In this document: positions 32,891 through 40,643 of the stretch, piece by piece
Numbering within the stretch: position 1 is the first letter of the stretch
Layout: each line of letters opens with the position of its first letter
NCBI RefSeq assembly: GCF_900113275.1
Contig: NZ_FOOU01000008.1
Coordinates: 1-64,000, forward strand
DNA: 64,000 nucleotides
Direction of reading: 5' to 3'
DNA from: Neptunomonas qingdaonensis
GTDB lineage: Bacteria; Pseudomonadota; Gammaproteobacteria; Pseudomonadales; Balneatricaceae
Notes under the pieces: generated by a model
What the model was told of the DNA's origin: nothing
Seen by the model: only the letters and a program-made list of their open reading frames with translations
Database searches by the model: none
Program-made: the position numbers and the translations under genes

Positions 32891-34669
32891 TTGAACACTG
32901 ATCAATGGCTGATTACCGCCGTGCTGATGCTGACGCTGCTGCTCTTTGTCTGGGGAAAGTATCGCCATGACGTCGTGGCCGTTATGGCACTGGGGCTGTG
33001 TGTGCTTGCAGGCCTGGTGGCGGCTGAGGATGCTTTTGCTGGCTTTAGCCATCCGGCCGTCGTCACGGTAGCCGCGGTGCTGGTGATCTCCGATGCGCTG
33101 CGCCGTTCCGGTGTGGTGGACATGATCGTACAGAAAATACTGCCCTACACCGAAAACCCGCTAAGCCATATTCTGATCATGACCACGGTCGTGACGGTGG
33201 CATCTGCCTTTATGAATAACGTGGGGGCGCTGGCGCTGATGCTGCCTGTGGCGCTGGCGACCTGCAGCAAGCACCAGCGCTCGCCGGCGCTGATTCTTAT
33301 GCCGCTGGCCTTTGGCAGTATTCTGGGAGGTATGACGACTGCCATCGGCACGCCGCCCAATATTATCATTGCCATGATGCGAGCCGAGGTGAGCGGGGAG
33401 TCATTCAACATGTTTGATTTTTCGCCGGTAGGGGTGTCCATCGCCATTATGGGCGTGCTCTTTATCACGCTGCTGGGCTGGCGCCTGATACCGGCAGCCC
33501 GCCTCAAGAGTAGCTCGCCGGAGCAGCTATTTGCCATTGGTGAATATCTGACAGAAGTGATAGTGACCAAAGGTTCTGCCTTGGAGGGGCGGCCGGTCGA
33601 GGATATCGACGGTCTGGATGAAAGCAGTATCGAGGTGGTCGGTGTGGCCCACCGCCATGGCAAAACGCTGTCGATGCGCCCGGGGCAACTGCTCAATGCC
33701 GGCGATATTCTGATTCTGCAGGCCGACCCGTCTCAAGTGCAGCCTTTGATCGACAAGAATGATCTGGAACTGGTCACCAGTGCCGACAAGAAATTTACCG
33801 AGCTGACTCAGGGTGATCTCACTCTGGTAGAGGGGGTAATCAAGAAAGGTTCGGTGCTGGAGGGACGCGATGTGTCCTTATTGCGCAGGCTCAGCGGCAG
33901 TTCTGTGGCGTTGGTCGGGCTGGCTAGGGAAGGGCAGCAGGTTCGCCGCCGGCTAAGGCGCGAGCAGTTTAAGGCCGGTGATATCCTGTTGTTGCAGGGC
34001 GCTGCAGATGGTGTCGATGAACAGCTCAGCGAGCTGGGCATGCTGCCACTCGCCGAGCGCAACCTCAACCTGGGACAGCCGAAAAAAATTGCCATCGCGC
34101 TGGCCATCTTTGCCATCGCCATTGCGCTGGGCGTTGCCAAGGTGTTGCCGCTTGCGATCGTATTTTGTCTGGCCGTTGTGATCTATTTGCTGCTGGATAT
34201 TCTGCCGGTGCGCAACCTTTATGATGCCATCGACTGGCCGGTGATCATCCTTCTTTCGGCTATGATTCCGGTGGGCTCGGCACTGCAGAGCACGGGGCTT
34301 ACGCAGTTGCTCGCCACGCAGTTATTGGCGCTGACCGAGGGTATTCCGGTGTATCTGGTTATCGGTCTGGTACTGGTCGTCACTATGTTCCTGTCGGACA
34401 TCATCAATAATGCGGCCACGGCCGTGATCATGGCACCCCTGGCCTACGGTATCGCCTTGGGCCTGGGTGTCAGTCCGGATCCGTTTTTCATGGCGGTGGC
34501 AGTCGGTGCATCCTGTGCCTTTCTGACCCCGATCGGGCATCAGTCCAACACTCTGGTGATGGGGCCGGGGGGATACGCCTTCGGGGATTACTGGCGCATG
34601 GGGTTGCCGCTTGAAATAATGATTGTGTTGCTCGGTGTGCCGCTGATTTTACTGGTCTGGCCACTCTAG
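32891..34669 (+). CDS. SLC13/CitT-type permease with two TrkA-C domains
   Basis: The product (592 aa from TTG 32891, preceded by GAGGGAG) has about ten membrane segments, with ASAFMNNVGALALMLPVA and GTPPNIIIAMM in the first half and SDIINNAATAVIMAPLAYG in the second. These are the repeated Asn-containing signatures of the divalent anion/sodium symporter group. Two TrkA-C regulatory domains lie between them (about 208-290 and 300-375). Substrates of this group include sulfate, dicarboxylates and arsenite-like oxyanions. A GTG 63 bases upstream is in frame but has no ribosome site. The gene is GC-richer than its surroundings and flanked by repeats. Confidence 0.85.
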   Translation: MNTDQWLITAVLMLTLLLFVWGKYRHDVVAVMALGLCVLAGLVAAEDAFAGFSHPAVVTVAAVLVISDALRRSGVVDMIVQKILPYTENPLSHILIMTTVVTVASAFMNNVGALALMLPVALATCSKHQRSPALILMPLAFGSILGGMTTAIGTPPNIIIAMMRAEVSGESFNMFDFSPVGVSIAIMGVLFITLLGWRLIPAARLKSSSPEQLFAIGEYLTEVIVTKGSALEGRPVEDIDGLDESSIEVVGVAHRHGKTLSMRPGQLLNAGDILILQADPSQVQPLIDKNDLELVTSADKKFTELTQGDLTLVEGVIKKGSVLEGRDVSLLRRLSGSSVALVGLAREGQQVRRRLRREQFKAGDILLLQGAADGVDEQLSELGMLPLAERNLNLGQPKKIAIALAIFAIAIALGVAKVLPLAIVFCLAVVIYLLLDILPVRNLYDAIDWPVIILLSAMIPVGSALQSTGLTQLLATQLLALTEGIPVYLVIGLVLVVTMFLSDIINNAATAVIMAPLAYGIALGLGVSPDPFFMAVAVGASCAFLTPIGHQSNTLVMGPGGYAFGDYWRMGLPLEIMIVLLGVPLILLVWPL

Positions 34670-34731
34670 AATTACGCTCAGAATTACGCAATCAGCAGAA
34701 CTGAGGAATTAAGTAAACTGTCCCCGGAATC
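34668..34731 (+). repeat. REP-like repeat flanking the SLC13 gene on the right
   Basis: AGAATTACGC occurs twice (34668-34677, 34680-34689), followed by a full copy of GGAATTAAGTAAACTGTCCC with CGGAATC (34703-34731). The AATTACGC units are inverted relative to the CGTAATTC units at 32762-32793, so the permease gene is bracketed. Confidence 0.75.
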
Positions 34732-34739
34732 AATAAAAT

Positions 34740-34769
34740 GGTTGGAGACAGGTTTGCCTGCCTCCAACC
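34740..34769 (-). terminator. Terminator of the small heat-shock operon
   Basis: On the minus strand GGTTGGAG and CTCCAACC pair, extended by CAGG/CCTG across one mismatch, and are followed by ATTTTATT. It lies just after the hsp20 stop at 34776. Confidence 0.8.
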
Positions 34770-34775
34770 TTACCA

Positions 34776-35393
34776 TTACGATGAAATCGGAATGCGTCTC
34801 ACCGCTTCGTTTGGCGTTGCCTTACGCGGTATAGAGAGTGTCAGAAGGCCGTTCCTCATAGTCGCCGTCATACCTTCTGTATCGGCATCATCCGGCAACG
34901 ACAATGTTCTTTGAAACGACCCCGAACTTCGCTCAACCCGATAATAGTGTTTGTCTTTATCTTCATTTACCTCCTCTTTTTGGCCCTGAATAGTCAGCAC
35001 ATTACCTTGGAGATCGATATGTATGTCATCTTCCGACAAGCCGGGAAGCTCGATAGATATCTCGTACTCTTTTTCACCTCCTGAAACATTTAATTTAGCT
35101 CGGTAAGCGCCTAACGCGGCGTTATCAAACAGCGAACTGTCTGAAAGTGGAGCGCTACGTTTTAAGGCGGGCGATGAAGTAAACCCAAATGAACGCCACA
35201 CATCATCAAACAAGCGATCCATCTCTTGATGTAATTGCAAGAAAGACCCTGCCGCTGAGTCCGCCACCTGCGGTGGTTGGCTCATTTCTGGCGCATAATC
35301 GGCACTGGCTTTATTTTTTGATACGGGTATTTGGCTGCCCGAGTCTTCTTCGTGTTTAAACCAGTTCCAAGGTTTTAGTTTTTCAAGATTCAT
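34776..35393 (-). CDS. Hsp20/alpha-crystallin family small heat-shock protein
   Basis: The product (205 aa from ATG 35393, with GAGGG before it) has a long N-terminal arm, an alpha-crystallin domain (about residues 95-190, including the sheet YEISIELPGLSEDDI and GSFQRTLSLP) and the C-terminal IxI motif in RRIPISS needed for oligomer assembly. It holds unfolding proteins during stress. It follows the IbpA-type gene by about 30 bases on the same strand and shares its heat-shock promoter. Confidence 0.9.
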   Translation of the reverse strand: MNLEKLKPWNWFKHEEDSGSQIPVSKNKASADYAPEMSQPPQVADSAAGSFLQLHQEMDRLFDDVWRSFGFTSSPALKRSAPLSDSSLFDNAALGAYRAKLNVSGGEKEYEISIELPGLSEDDIHIDLQGNVLTIQGQKEEVNEDKDKHYYRVERSSGSFQRTLSLPDDADTEGMTATMRNGLLTLSIPRKATPNEAVRRIPISS

Positions 35394-35422
35394 TACTATA
35401 ACCCTCACAATAAATTAATTTA

Positions 35423-35908
35423 TTAAGCCGCATTAGCGCCCTTAGCCTCTATTTTCTCTTCAGGCTTATGCACTTCTGATAATTGGCCATTAGTGTTAAT
35501 AGCAATGGTCTTAGGCTTTATGGCTTCAGGTGTTTCTTTGACCAAGCTGATAGTCAGCAAGCCATTAACCAAATCTGCACCGGTCACCTCGATATGGTCG
35601 GCCAAATTAAACTTACGCTCAAATGTCCGATTTGCTATACCTCGATGCAAAAACTTAGCTTCATTTTTCTCTGGCTTGTTGCCACGAATTGTCAGCATGC
35701 CTTTATCAACTTGTATATCGATCTTTTCTTGTGAAAAACCAGCCACAGCAAGTGTGATTGCATAGCGGTTTTCATCGAGCATTTCGATATTGTATGGGGG
35801 GTAGCCGTTAGTATTTGTTTCGCTTGCTAATGTTTGGTTTATCAATGACGCTAAGCGATCGAAACCAACACTACTGCGGTATAGAGGGGTTAAATCAATT
35901 GTGTTCAT
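35423..35908 (-). CDS. ibpA: IbpA-type small heat-shock protein
   Basis: The 161-aa product starts MNTIDLTPLYRSSVGFDRL, typical of IbpA/IbpB, with an alpha-crystallin domain (YPPYNIEMLDENRYAITLAV) and the IxI motif KTIAIN at the C-terminus. GGAGG lies seven bases upstream of the ATG. The leader lies downstream of a sigma-32-like promoter and holds CTTC-TTAT-GGAG, where the ribosome site can pair with CUUC as in ROSE-type RNA thermometers. Confidence 0.92.
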   Translation of the reverse strand: MNTIDLTPLYRSSVGFDRLASLINQTLASETNTNGYPPYNIEMLDENRYAITLAVAGFSQEKIDIQVDKGMLTIRGNKPEKNEAKFLHRGIANRTFERKFNLADHIEVTGADLVNGLLTISLVKETPEAIKPKTIAINTNGQLSEVHKPEEKIEAKGANAA

Positions 35909-35994
35909 AATAAGACCTCCATAAGAAGCGAATTAAAATAATCAACAATCATGTCGGGGAAGCTTCCATTTAGGACAGACTTGCCTTAAATCTT

Positions 35995-36022
35995 ATGTAG
36001 GGTCGCCAAATACTTTTTCAAG
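35995..36022 (-). promoter_or_regulatory. Sigma-32-type heat-shock promoter
   Basis: On the minus strand CTTGAAA (-35, 36016-36022) and CCCTACAT (-10, 35995-36002) are 13 bases apart, close to the sigma-32 consensus. It lies about 87 bases before the ibpA start, leaving a structured leader. Confidence 0.82.
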
Positions 36023-36451
36023 CGATTTATAAAAAAATTAACAATCTCATTATAGTGCTGGGTACATGAGATCGAATTGAAGATCACCAGTAGTAATCCA
36101 GAGAATGATGAAATGATGTGTAATTTCAGAATACTGCTTCTGTCTTGATGATGGTATTTTTTCTATACGTGCTTTCAAACTGAAAGCTTCTTAGCTATCT
36201 AGTCGCGGCTATCCCGTTAAACGGAATTGAGTTGACGTAAGGCTTAATTGTAAAATTGTTCGGCCCACCAGTAGGTTACATCCGCTATAGTGCGAATCAG
36301 TATCTTGTCTCAGAGTAAATTATGTGGACACGTTGCGTGTGGGAGAAGCCCCCATTAGTATTGGTTCATTATGCATGTAGCGTAGCTGGATGATTTTACA
36401 GCATGTGAGATCGATGAAAATAATCAAATAATAACGATGGTGAGTTCAGGT
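36023..36451. other. Intergenic region before the metal island
   Basis: No gene is visible in these 430 bases. It separates the heat-shock operon from the first cytochrome gene and must hold the promoter of the latter. I see no clear consensus. Confidence 0.5.
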
Positions 36452-36883
36452 ATGTTGAAGAGATTTTTTTCTGCGTTTGCGCTTTCTATAGTGGTATTCA
36501 TAAGTGGCTGTAGCGATGGGGAGCCAAAAGTCGATGGGCGTTGGTATACTCAATCTCAGGTTGATAACGGTAAACAATTATTTCTTGCGCAATGTGCTAG
36601 TTGTCATGGCGCTTCTGCTCAGGGAACGGCGGATTGGAAGACGCCGTTGGCCGATGGTAAATACCCGCCGCCTCCGCTAAATAGCACGGCTCATGCCTGG
36701 CACCATCCTTTGAAGGGACTCAAGCTAACTATTCAGAACGGCGGAATCGCTCTGGGCGGCAGTATGCCGGCGTTTGCTGATAAGCTTTCAGAAGAAGATC
36801 AGGATGCGGTGATAAGCTTCTTTCAGAGTAAATGGCCTGCAGAGATATACAGTGCTTGGCTAGAGAGAGGGGGGCTCGAGTAA
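36452..36883 (+). CDS. Monohaem c-type lipocytochrome
   Basis: From ATG 36452 (GGTGAG nearby) the product is 143 aa. It has a lipoprotein signal (VFISGC), one haem site CASCH and a distal Met in GGSMPAF, the plan of small class I cytochromes. It should be anchored in the outer or inner membrane on the periplasmic side. It is the first gene of the copper/silver island, and a second similar cytochrome follows the RND pump at 43847. A role as electron donor or acceptor in metal oxidation is possible but not shown. Confidence 0.85.
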   Translation: MLKRFFSAFALSIVVFISGCSDGEPKVDGRWYTQSQVDNGKQLFLAQCASCHGASAQGTADWKTPLADGKYPPPPLNSTAHAWHHPLKGLKLTIQNGGIALGGSMPAFADKLSEEDQDAVISFFQSKWPAEIYSAWLERGGLE

Positions 36884-37100
36884 ATTCAGGTAATTTGACA
36901 CAGAACAAATTTAATACAGAAAAAGCACAAATAAGCATTTTGGAGAATAATAACTAGTATTATGATTCCATTATGTTTTGGGGACGTTAGTACGCTTCTG
37001 GATTTAATTGCTAAGGGTGATGTTGCTGCCAGATAAGCGTGTTGAAGAAAAGCGTTGGGGGTATATTTGATTGTTACTATTGGCTTTTAATCCCCATAAA

Positions 37101-37187
37101 AACTAGGTATTAGATGGGCTTAGGTGTTAGATTAGACTAGTTGTTAGATCAAACTAGGTGTTAAATGAGACTAGGTGTTAGATGAGA
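37101..37187 (+). repeat. Five tandem 17-18-bp repeats ending in a start codon
   Basis: The unit CTAGGTGTTAGATGAGA is repeated about five times with small changes (37101, 37119, 37137, 37154, 37171). The ATG of the next gene (37182) lies in the last copy, and the AGGTGTTAG before it is part of the unit. The fourth copy also contains an ATG. Confidence 0.85.
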
Positions 37188-37700
37188 AGAGTGGCAAAAA
37201 AGGTTTTGATAGTATTGTGTATGCTGGTGGTGACAACCGCACAGCTTTACAGCAGTGCCTTTGCTATGCCTATGCCTATGGATACTGGTTCTTCATCAAC
37301 GTCCAAAACAAATGCGTCTCAAGCCTATGCCTCCCAAACCCATACGTCTCAAGCCCATGCCTCCCAACCCCATGCGTCTCATGTGATGCACACTAATGAA
37401 AACGTGCAAACAGTTGAAGAAAGCTGTTGTGAGCTAATAGCAACAGAGAAAAACAATCACTGTACTACTATGACAAACGGCGCCACTATGCAAAACGGCA
37501 TCACTCCGGAAAATAGTAGCGTGAATCATTGTGATGAAATGGCTAATTGTGCTCAGGCGCATTGTGTTAATCCGGCAACCGCTAGCCTCTCAATCTATTT
37601 TTTCTATATGAAGGCATTTAGTACATCCCACATTGCTATTAACTACTTGCTGATTGATCAGCATGGTAGCTCGTTATACCGCCCTCCCATATACCGTTGA
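37182..37700 (+). CDS. Secreted His/Cys/Met-rich protein, probable copper-binding
   Basis: The 172-aa product has a signal peptide ending AFA-MP near residue 28, a Met/Pro start (MPMPMD), then a run of five-residue repeats of the type HASQA/YASQT (about residues 45-66). A Cys/His-rich part follows (ESCCELIATEKNNHC, HCDEMANCAQAHC). Its layout resembles CopL-type periplasmic copper-binding proteins but I do not assign it. It stands just before the CusCBA-type genes. Start at ATG 37182, inside a tandem repeat. Confidence 0.65.
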   Translation: MRRVAKKVLIVLCMLVVTTAQLYSSAFAMPMPMDTGSSSTSKTNASQAYASQTHTSQAHASQPHASHVMHTNENVQTVEESCCELIATEKNNHCTTMTNGATMQNGITPENSSVNHCDEMANCAQAHCVNPATASLSIYFFYMKAFSTSHIAINYLLIDQHGSSLYRPPIYR

Positions 37701-37812
37701 TGAACTCAGCCGTTATTCGGTAGCTTCTCAGCGGGAGATCAAATAAATCTCCTAACTCTCATAAATTTGTCCGAAATCATTTTCAATGATCTTGACTTGA
37801 GTGGGTGCATTT

Positions 37813-39225
37813 ATGTCACCAATAATTTCTTTTAATGGGTACAAACGGGTCGGGAACTATGTCTTCCCATTATTAGCTTTATTTCTGTTAAGTGGCACAA
37901 CAGTCCAGTCGGCATCTGCTGATTCAGAAAAACATGAGCTGTTAACACTGGATCAAGCCGTTAGCTTTGCGATTAAAAATGATATGTGGTTGTCTGGCAG
38001 CAGTTATACGCAAAAAGCAACGGCAGCAATGGCTGAATCGGCCTATCAATTACCCGATCCGACACTTTCACTGAAGATTGCGAATTTACCCACCGATACG
38101 CTGGATTTTAATCAGGAAGCGATGACGCAGTTAGTCGCGGGGATATCGCAGATGTACCCTCGGGGTGATAGTCGTCGGCTGAAGCGTCAGCAGTTGCAAC
38201 AGCAAAGTGACCGGGAGCCTTTATTGCGCTCTGAACGTCAGGCACAGCTAACGCTGACCATTACCCAGTTGTGGTTAGATGCTTATCAGGCTCGAAAAAG
38301 TATACAACTGATTGAGCAGGATCGAGCCCTATTCGATCAGCTGGTTGATATCTCCCTGGCTGATTATTCCTCTGCGTTTGGGCGTACTCGGCAGCAGGAT
38401 TTGATCAAGGCGCAGCTTGAGCAAACTCGTCTGGAGGACCGACTGACTCGACTGCTGCAGACGCAGGAGATGCTCGAGCAGAGGTTGCTTGAATGGTTGT
38501 TGCCCTCGGCTAATGGCGCTACTCCATTCGGTGCTAGTCTGTCGTCCGGCTACTCTGCTGAACTGCCAAAAATCCGCTCACTCTATGCGGAGCGTTGGCC
38601 GGATATGCCCCCCGGTAACCATGAACTGGCACGCAACCTTGTAGGCCATCCTTCGGTACAAAAAATCGATCAGAGTATTGCAGTAGCGGGAACAGCGGTG
38701 CGTCTGGCGGAGCAAAACTATAAGCCGGAGTGGGGACTGAACGCTAGTTATGGGTTTCGTGGAGAAGATGCCAGTGGCAGGGACCGTGCAGACCTGTTTA
38801 GCGTAGGAGTAACTGTTAGTATGCCGTTATTTTCCTCCATTAAGCAGGACCGGGAAGTTGACGCGGCTACTGCTGGCCAAGAGAAGATCCGCACTGATCG
38901 TAGCCTGATGATCAGGCAGATGATCGCCGCTTTTCATTCTGCCCGCACCCAGTTGGAACGCTTAGAACAACGCCGCAAGCTATTTGATCGCACATTAATT
39001 CCTCAGATACAGCAACAGGCACAAGCCGCTATGAATGCGTACGAATCAGATAACGCTAGTTTTATTGAAGTGCTACGCCCGCGCATTGATGAGTTGAATG
39101 CTCAGATAGAGTATCTGGAAATTAATGTTGCGAAACAAAAACAGGTTGCTCAACTTAACTATTTTCTCACGTCAATAGATTCAGTCTCAGCCAATAACTC
39201 GCTTAGCGTTTCAGGAGAAAATTAA
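37813..39225 (+). CDS. Outer-membrane efflux protein, TolC/CusC family
   Basis: The product (470 aa from ATG 37813) has a signal sequence (LLALFLLSGTTVQSASA) and two OEP repeats with long coiled helices (for example QQQSDREPLLRSERQAQL and IEYLEINVAKQKQVAQL). It should form the outer-membrane channel of the heavy-metal pump. Its last codon overlaps the adaptor start by one base (AATGA). An in-frame GTG at 37801 is possible but has no ribosome site. Confidence 0.9.
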   Translation: MSPIISFNGYKRVGNYVFPLLALFLLSGTTVQSASADSEKHELLTLDQAVSFAIKNDMWLSGSSYTQKATAAMAESAYQLPDPTLSLKIANLPTDTLDFNQEAMTQLVAGISQMYPRGDSRRLKRQQLQQQSDREPLLRSERQAQLTLTITQLWLDAYQARKSIQLIEQDRALFDQLVDISLADYSSAFGRTRQQDLIKAQLEQTRLEDRLTRLLQTQEMLEQRLLEWLLPSANGATPFGASLSSGYSAELPKIRSLYAERWPDMPPGNHELARNLVGHPSVQKIDQSIAVAGTAVRLAEQNYKPEWGLNASYGFRGEDASGRDRADLFSVGVTVSMPLFSSIKQDREVDAATAGQEKIRTDRSLMIRQMIAAFHSARTQLERLEQRRKLFDRTLIPQIQQQAQAAMNAYESDNASFIEVLRPRIDELNAQIEYLEINVAKQKQVAQLNYFLTSIDSVSANNSLSVSGEN

Positions 39226-40643
39226 TGAGTACTACCGGCAAAAACATCGGGTTAATTGTGCTGGGTGCTGTGATCGGAGCGGCTGGTTTTGGAGCCGTCA
39301 TGAACGGAACCCGTTTATCTACCATTGTAGGAATTGATTCTGGGGCGGACTTAAAACCTGCGCAGGCCCCCAAAGCCAGTAATGAGCCGCTTTACTGGGT
39401 TGCTCCGATGGACCCGAACTACCAAAGGGATAAGCCGGGTAAGTCTCCGATGGGGATGGATCTTGTCCCTGTCTATGAAGAGGCGGGATCCGCTGCTGAT
39501 TCGGGCCCTGGTACGATAAAAGTATCGCCGGAAGTGGTTAATAATCTGGGGGTTCGAACGGCAATGGCGCTGAGGACTAGTATGAACTTTGAGGTCCGCA
39601 CCGTCGGTTATGTTGACTATAACCAGGATGAAATAGCGCAGGTGCATCCTCGTGTAGAAGGCTGGATTGAAAAAATCTATGTCAAAGCTGAGGGGGAGCC
39701 GGTTGAAAAAGGGGGGCCTCTTTATGAGCTCTATTCCCCAGCATTAGTAAATGCTCAGGAGGAATATCTGTTTGCGTTGTCTCGGGGGAATCGGGACTTG
39801 ATTAGGGGGGCTAAAACCCGCTTGAGCGCCTTGCAAGTACCGCAGCGGACGCTTGAAGAACTTAGGAAGACCCGTAAAGTGCAGCAAGCTGTGATTTTCT
39901 ACGCGCCGCACAGCGGCGTGGTGGATAACTTCAATATTCGTCAGGGGATGTTTGTTAAGCCGGGAATGACGTTGATGTCGATCGGCGCCTTGGATGAAGT
40001 CTGGGTGGAAGCCGAAGTGTTTGAGCGTCAGGCTAGCATGATTACTGCCGGGTTGCCGGTCTCTATCCAATTAGATTTTCTGCCTGGTGAGGATCGTGAA
40101 GGGGTCGTCGATTATGTTTACCCCGTGCTGGACCCGGTCACTCGTACATTGAAGGTAAGAATGCGCTTTGATAACAAGGACCGGCAGTTGAAGCCGAACA
40201 TGTTTGCTGAAGTGGTGATCTATAAAGAGGACACAGAAGCCTCGCTTACTGTGCCTAAAGATGCCGTGATTCGTGGTGCTGGATCCAATCGGGTGGTGTT
40301 GGCACTAGGTGATGGGCGGTTTAAATCTATTGAGGTTAAGACGGGCCGTAGTGATGGGAACTTGATTGAAATTCTGCACGGCGTGAATGCTGGCGAAGAG
40401 GTGGTTACTTCAGCTCAGTTCCTGCTGGACTCAGAGTCGAGTAAAACTTCCGACTTCAAACGCATGCATGTTGAGCAGCAAGGGAATGCTGACGATATGA
40501 GCATGGATGCTCTTGATATGGAAAGCCTGGATATGGATGGTATGGATATGGACAGCCTGGACATGGAAAGCATGGATATGGATAGCATGAGTCTGGACGG
40601 TGCCGATAGTGAGATGAAGCAGGGTGAGAAGGTGGACTTATGA
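39225..40643 (+). CDS. cusB: Metal RND adaptor, CusB family, with Met/Asp tail
   Basis: The 472-aa product has an N-terminal membrane anchor, a heavy-metal-binding segment (YWVAPMDPNYQRDKPGKSPM, about residues 56-75), lipoyl and barrel domains and a C-terminal low-complexity tail from about residue 425. That tail repeats MD/MES/LDMD units about ten times. The tail DNA (40490-40610) is a visible tandem repeat. CusB moves Cu(I)/Ag(I) from chaperones to the pump; the Met-rich tail could be an extra metal-collecting arm. It overlaps cusC and cusA genes by a few bases. Confidence 0.92.
   Translation: MSTTGKNIGLIVLGAVIGAAGFGAVMNGTRLSTIVGIDSGADLKPAQAPKASNEPLYWVAPMDPNYQRDKPGKSPMGMDLVPVYEEAGSAADSGPGTIKVSPEVVNNLGVRTAMALRTSMNFEVRTVGYVDYNQDEIAQVHPRVEGWIEKIYVKAEGEPVEKGGPLYELYSPALVNAQEEYLFALSRGNRDLIRGAKTRLSALQVPQRTLEELRKTRKVQQAVIFYAPHSGVVDNFNIRQGMFVKPGMTLMSIGALDEVWVEAEVFERQASMITAGLPVSIQLDFLPGEDREGVVDYVYPVLDPVTRTLKVRMRFDNKDRQLKPNMFAEVVIYKEDTEASLTVPKDAVIRGAGSNRVVLALGDGRFKSIEVKTGRSDGNLIEILHGVNAGEEVVTSAQFLLDSESSKTSDFKRMHVEQQGNADDMSMDALDMESLDMDGMDMDSLDMESMDMDSMSLDGADSEMKQGEKVDL

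Noticed and set aside
37101-37187. Tandem repeats considered as a short CRISPR-like array
   Set aside because: Units are contiguous without spacers, and no cas genes are present.
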